This document shows positions 5,879 to 6,295 of a stretch of 6,295 bases of DNA, piece after piece. Position numbers and translations under genes: made by a program. Source of the stretch: Gammaproteobacteria bacterium (GTDB taxonomy: Bacteria > Pseudomonadota > Gammaproteobacteria > Steroidobacterales > Steroidobacteraceae); the NCBI GenBank assembly GCA_030040235.1, contig JASHUC010000229.1, forward strand, positions 1 to 6,295. The letters are read 5' to 3'. The notes under the pieces were generated by a model. That model was not told where the DNA came from. It saw only the letters and a program-made list of their open reading frames with translations, and made no database searches. Every line of letters begins with the position of its first letter. Position 1 is the first letter of the stretch.

Positions 5879-6295
5879 TTTGCGAGCGGAGTGAGTCCCT
5901 CGACCTGAATGGCAAGCCGCACGTCCTTGCCGGTCATGCTCGCATAAGCGTTCACGCCCCACCTCGTACGATCGATGACGGCAGAGGCATCCGCACCGCA
6001 GCGCTGCATTCCCTTCATCATGAAATCGGGGATGCATTTGAACTCGTTGATCCTCAAGGTCACCGGGTGCGTGACGCCGTGCAGGGTCAGCTCTCCGGCC
6101 GCCGACACCGGCCGCGCGCCGTTGAATGTGACCGAAGTGGACTTGAAGGTCGCGGTCGGATACTGCTTGGCGTCCAGGAAATCCGGAGCGCGGATATGTA
6201 CATTCAGCGCCTCATCACCGGTGTCGATCGAGCTCGTATCGATCACGACCTCGATGCTCCCGGTCTTCGCGGCGGTGTCCAGGATGACCGACCCC
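5875..6295 (-). CDS. YceI-family lipid-binding-like protein, C-terminal part (start outside window)
   Basis: YceI proteins are small, usually secreted lipocalin-like beta-barrels; structurally studied members bind polyisoprenoid molecules. The frame is open from 6294 to the TGA at 5877-5875, giving 139 visible residues; about 50 N-terminal residues including any signal peptide are cut off. Family words are clear: LDTAAKTGSIEV, IDTSSIDTG, LNVHIRAPDFLDAKQYPTATFKS, GELTLHGVTHPV, CGADASAVIDRTRWGVNAY. The visible residues include two Cys 12 positions apart (FKCIPDF and QRCGAD), a pair common in one YceI subgroup that could form a disulphide in the periplasm. A GTG codon at 6246 could be mistaken for a start, but homology continues upstream through LDTAAKTG, so the gene extends beyond the window. 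The stop overlaps the xseA ATG (ATGA), implying co-transcription and coupled translation. The true ligand here is unknown. Confidence 0.93.
   Translation of the reverse strand, partial: GSVILDTAAKTGSIEVVIDTSSIDTGDEALNVHIRAPDFLDAKQYPTATFKSTSVTFNGARPVSAAGELTLHGVTHPVTLRINEFKCIPDFMMKGMQRCGADASAVIDRTRWGVNAYASMTGKDVRLAIQVEGLTPLAK

Noticed and set aside
4208..5908. Long open frame on the + strand (566 codons) opposite the M23 gene and xseA
   Set aside because: Its translation is Arg/Ala/Glu-rich with no recognisable domain, and it lies wholly antisense to two genes with clear family motifs. Long antisense frames are expected in GC-rich DNA with strong third-position GC bias.
5879..6037. 53-codon N-terminal extension of xseA
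   Set aside because: The extra residues do not resemble XseA and overlap the well-conserved YceI C-terminus in another frame. ATG 5878 gives the family start and an ATGA junction.
6244..6246. GTG as the start codon of the YceI gene
   Set aside because: In-frame YceI homology (LDTAAKTG) continues upstream to the window edge, so the gene is cut by the window rather than short.
1..6295. Frequent CTCGAG / GAGCTC words across the window as a possible repeat or uptake signal
   Set aside because: They fall mostly within codons for Leu-Glu or Glu-Leu using the preferred CTC and GAG codons, occur in several frames and have no fixed spacing, so codon bias explains them.

Overview
The window is GC-rich DNA from a bacterial chromosome. 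It contains seven protein genes and almost no spacer. The gene content and protein sequences point to a gammaproteobacterium: the order hisS–yfgM–bamB–der is the classical gammaproteobacterial block also found in E. coli and Pseudomonas. The proteins resemble their E. coli counterparts closely at the motif level, but GC content is high and Der lacks the long acidic linker of enteric Der. I cannot name a genus; a GC-rich lineage outside the Enterobacterales is an inference.

Layout, + strand (1..3728): the 3' end of hisS (histidyl-tRNA synthetase, anticodon-binding domain only); a 69-bp spacer with a weak promoter-like element; yfgM (membrane-anchored periplasmic TPR protein) with an unusual Ser/Ala/Pro tail; bamB (outer-membrane assembly lipoprotein) 2 bp later; and der (double-GTPase ribosome assembly factor) 9 bp after that in the same reading frame. 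YfgM and BamB act on the periplasmic side of envelope protein biogenesis, while HisS and Der serve translation and ribosome assembly.

Layout, - strand (6295..3685, read right to left): the 3' part of a YceI-family gene, then xseA (exonuclease VII large subunit) overlapping it by ATGA, then a secreted M23 metallopeptidase gene beginning 1 bp after the xseA stop. The junctions imply one translationally coupled transcript. The two gene groups converge, and the 3' ends of der and the M23 gene overlap by 44 bp in antisense, with a perfect GC-rich hairpin around the der stop codon.

There is no tRNA, rRNA, CRISPR array, insertion sequence or sign of recent transfer, and no stretch over 300 bp lacks a gene. 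I see no undescribed system: this is mostly a conserved housekeeping region. The points worth a second look are small: the der/M23 overlap and its hairpin, a Glu in the first G4 motif of Der, a long near-identical repeat between the two Der P-loops, the YfgM tail, and the YceI–XseA–M23 gene cluster.
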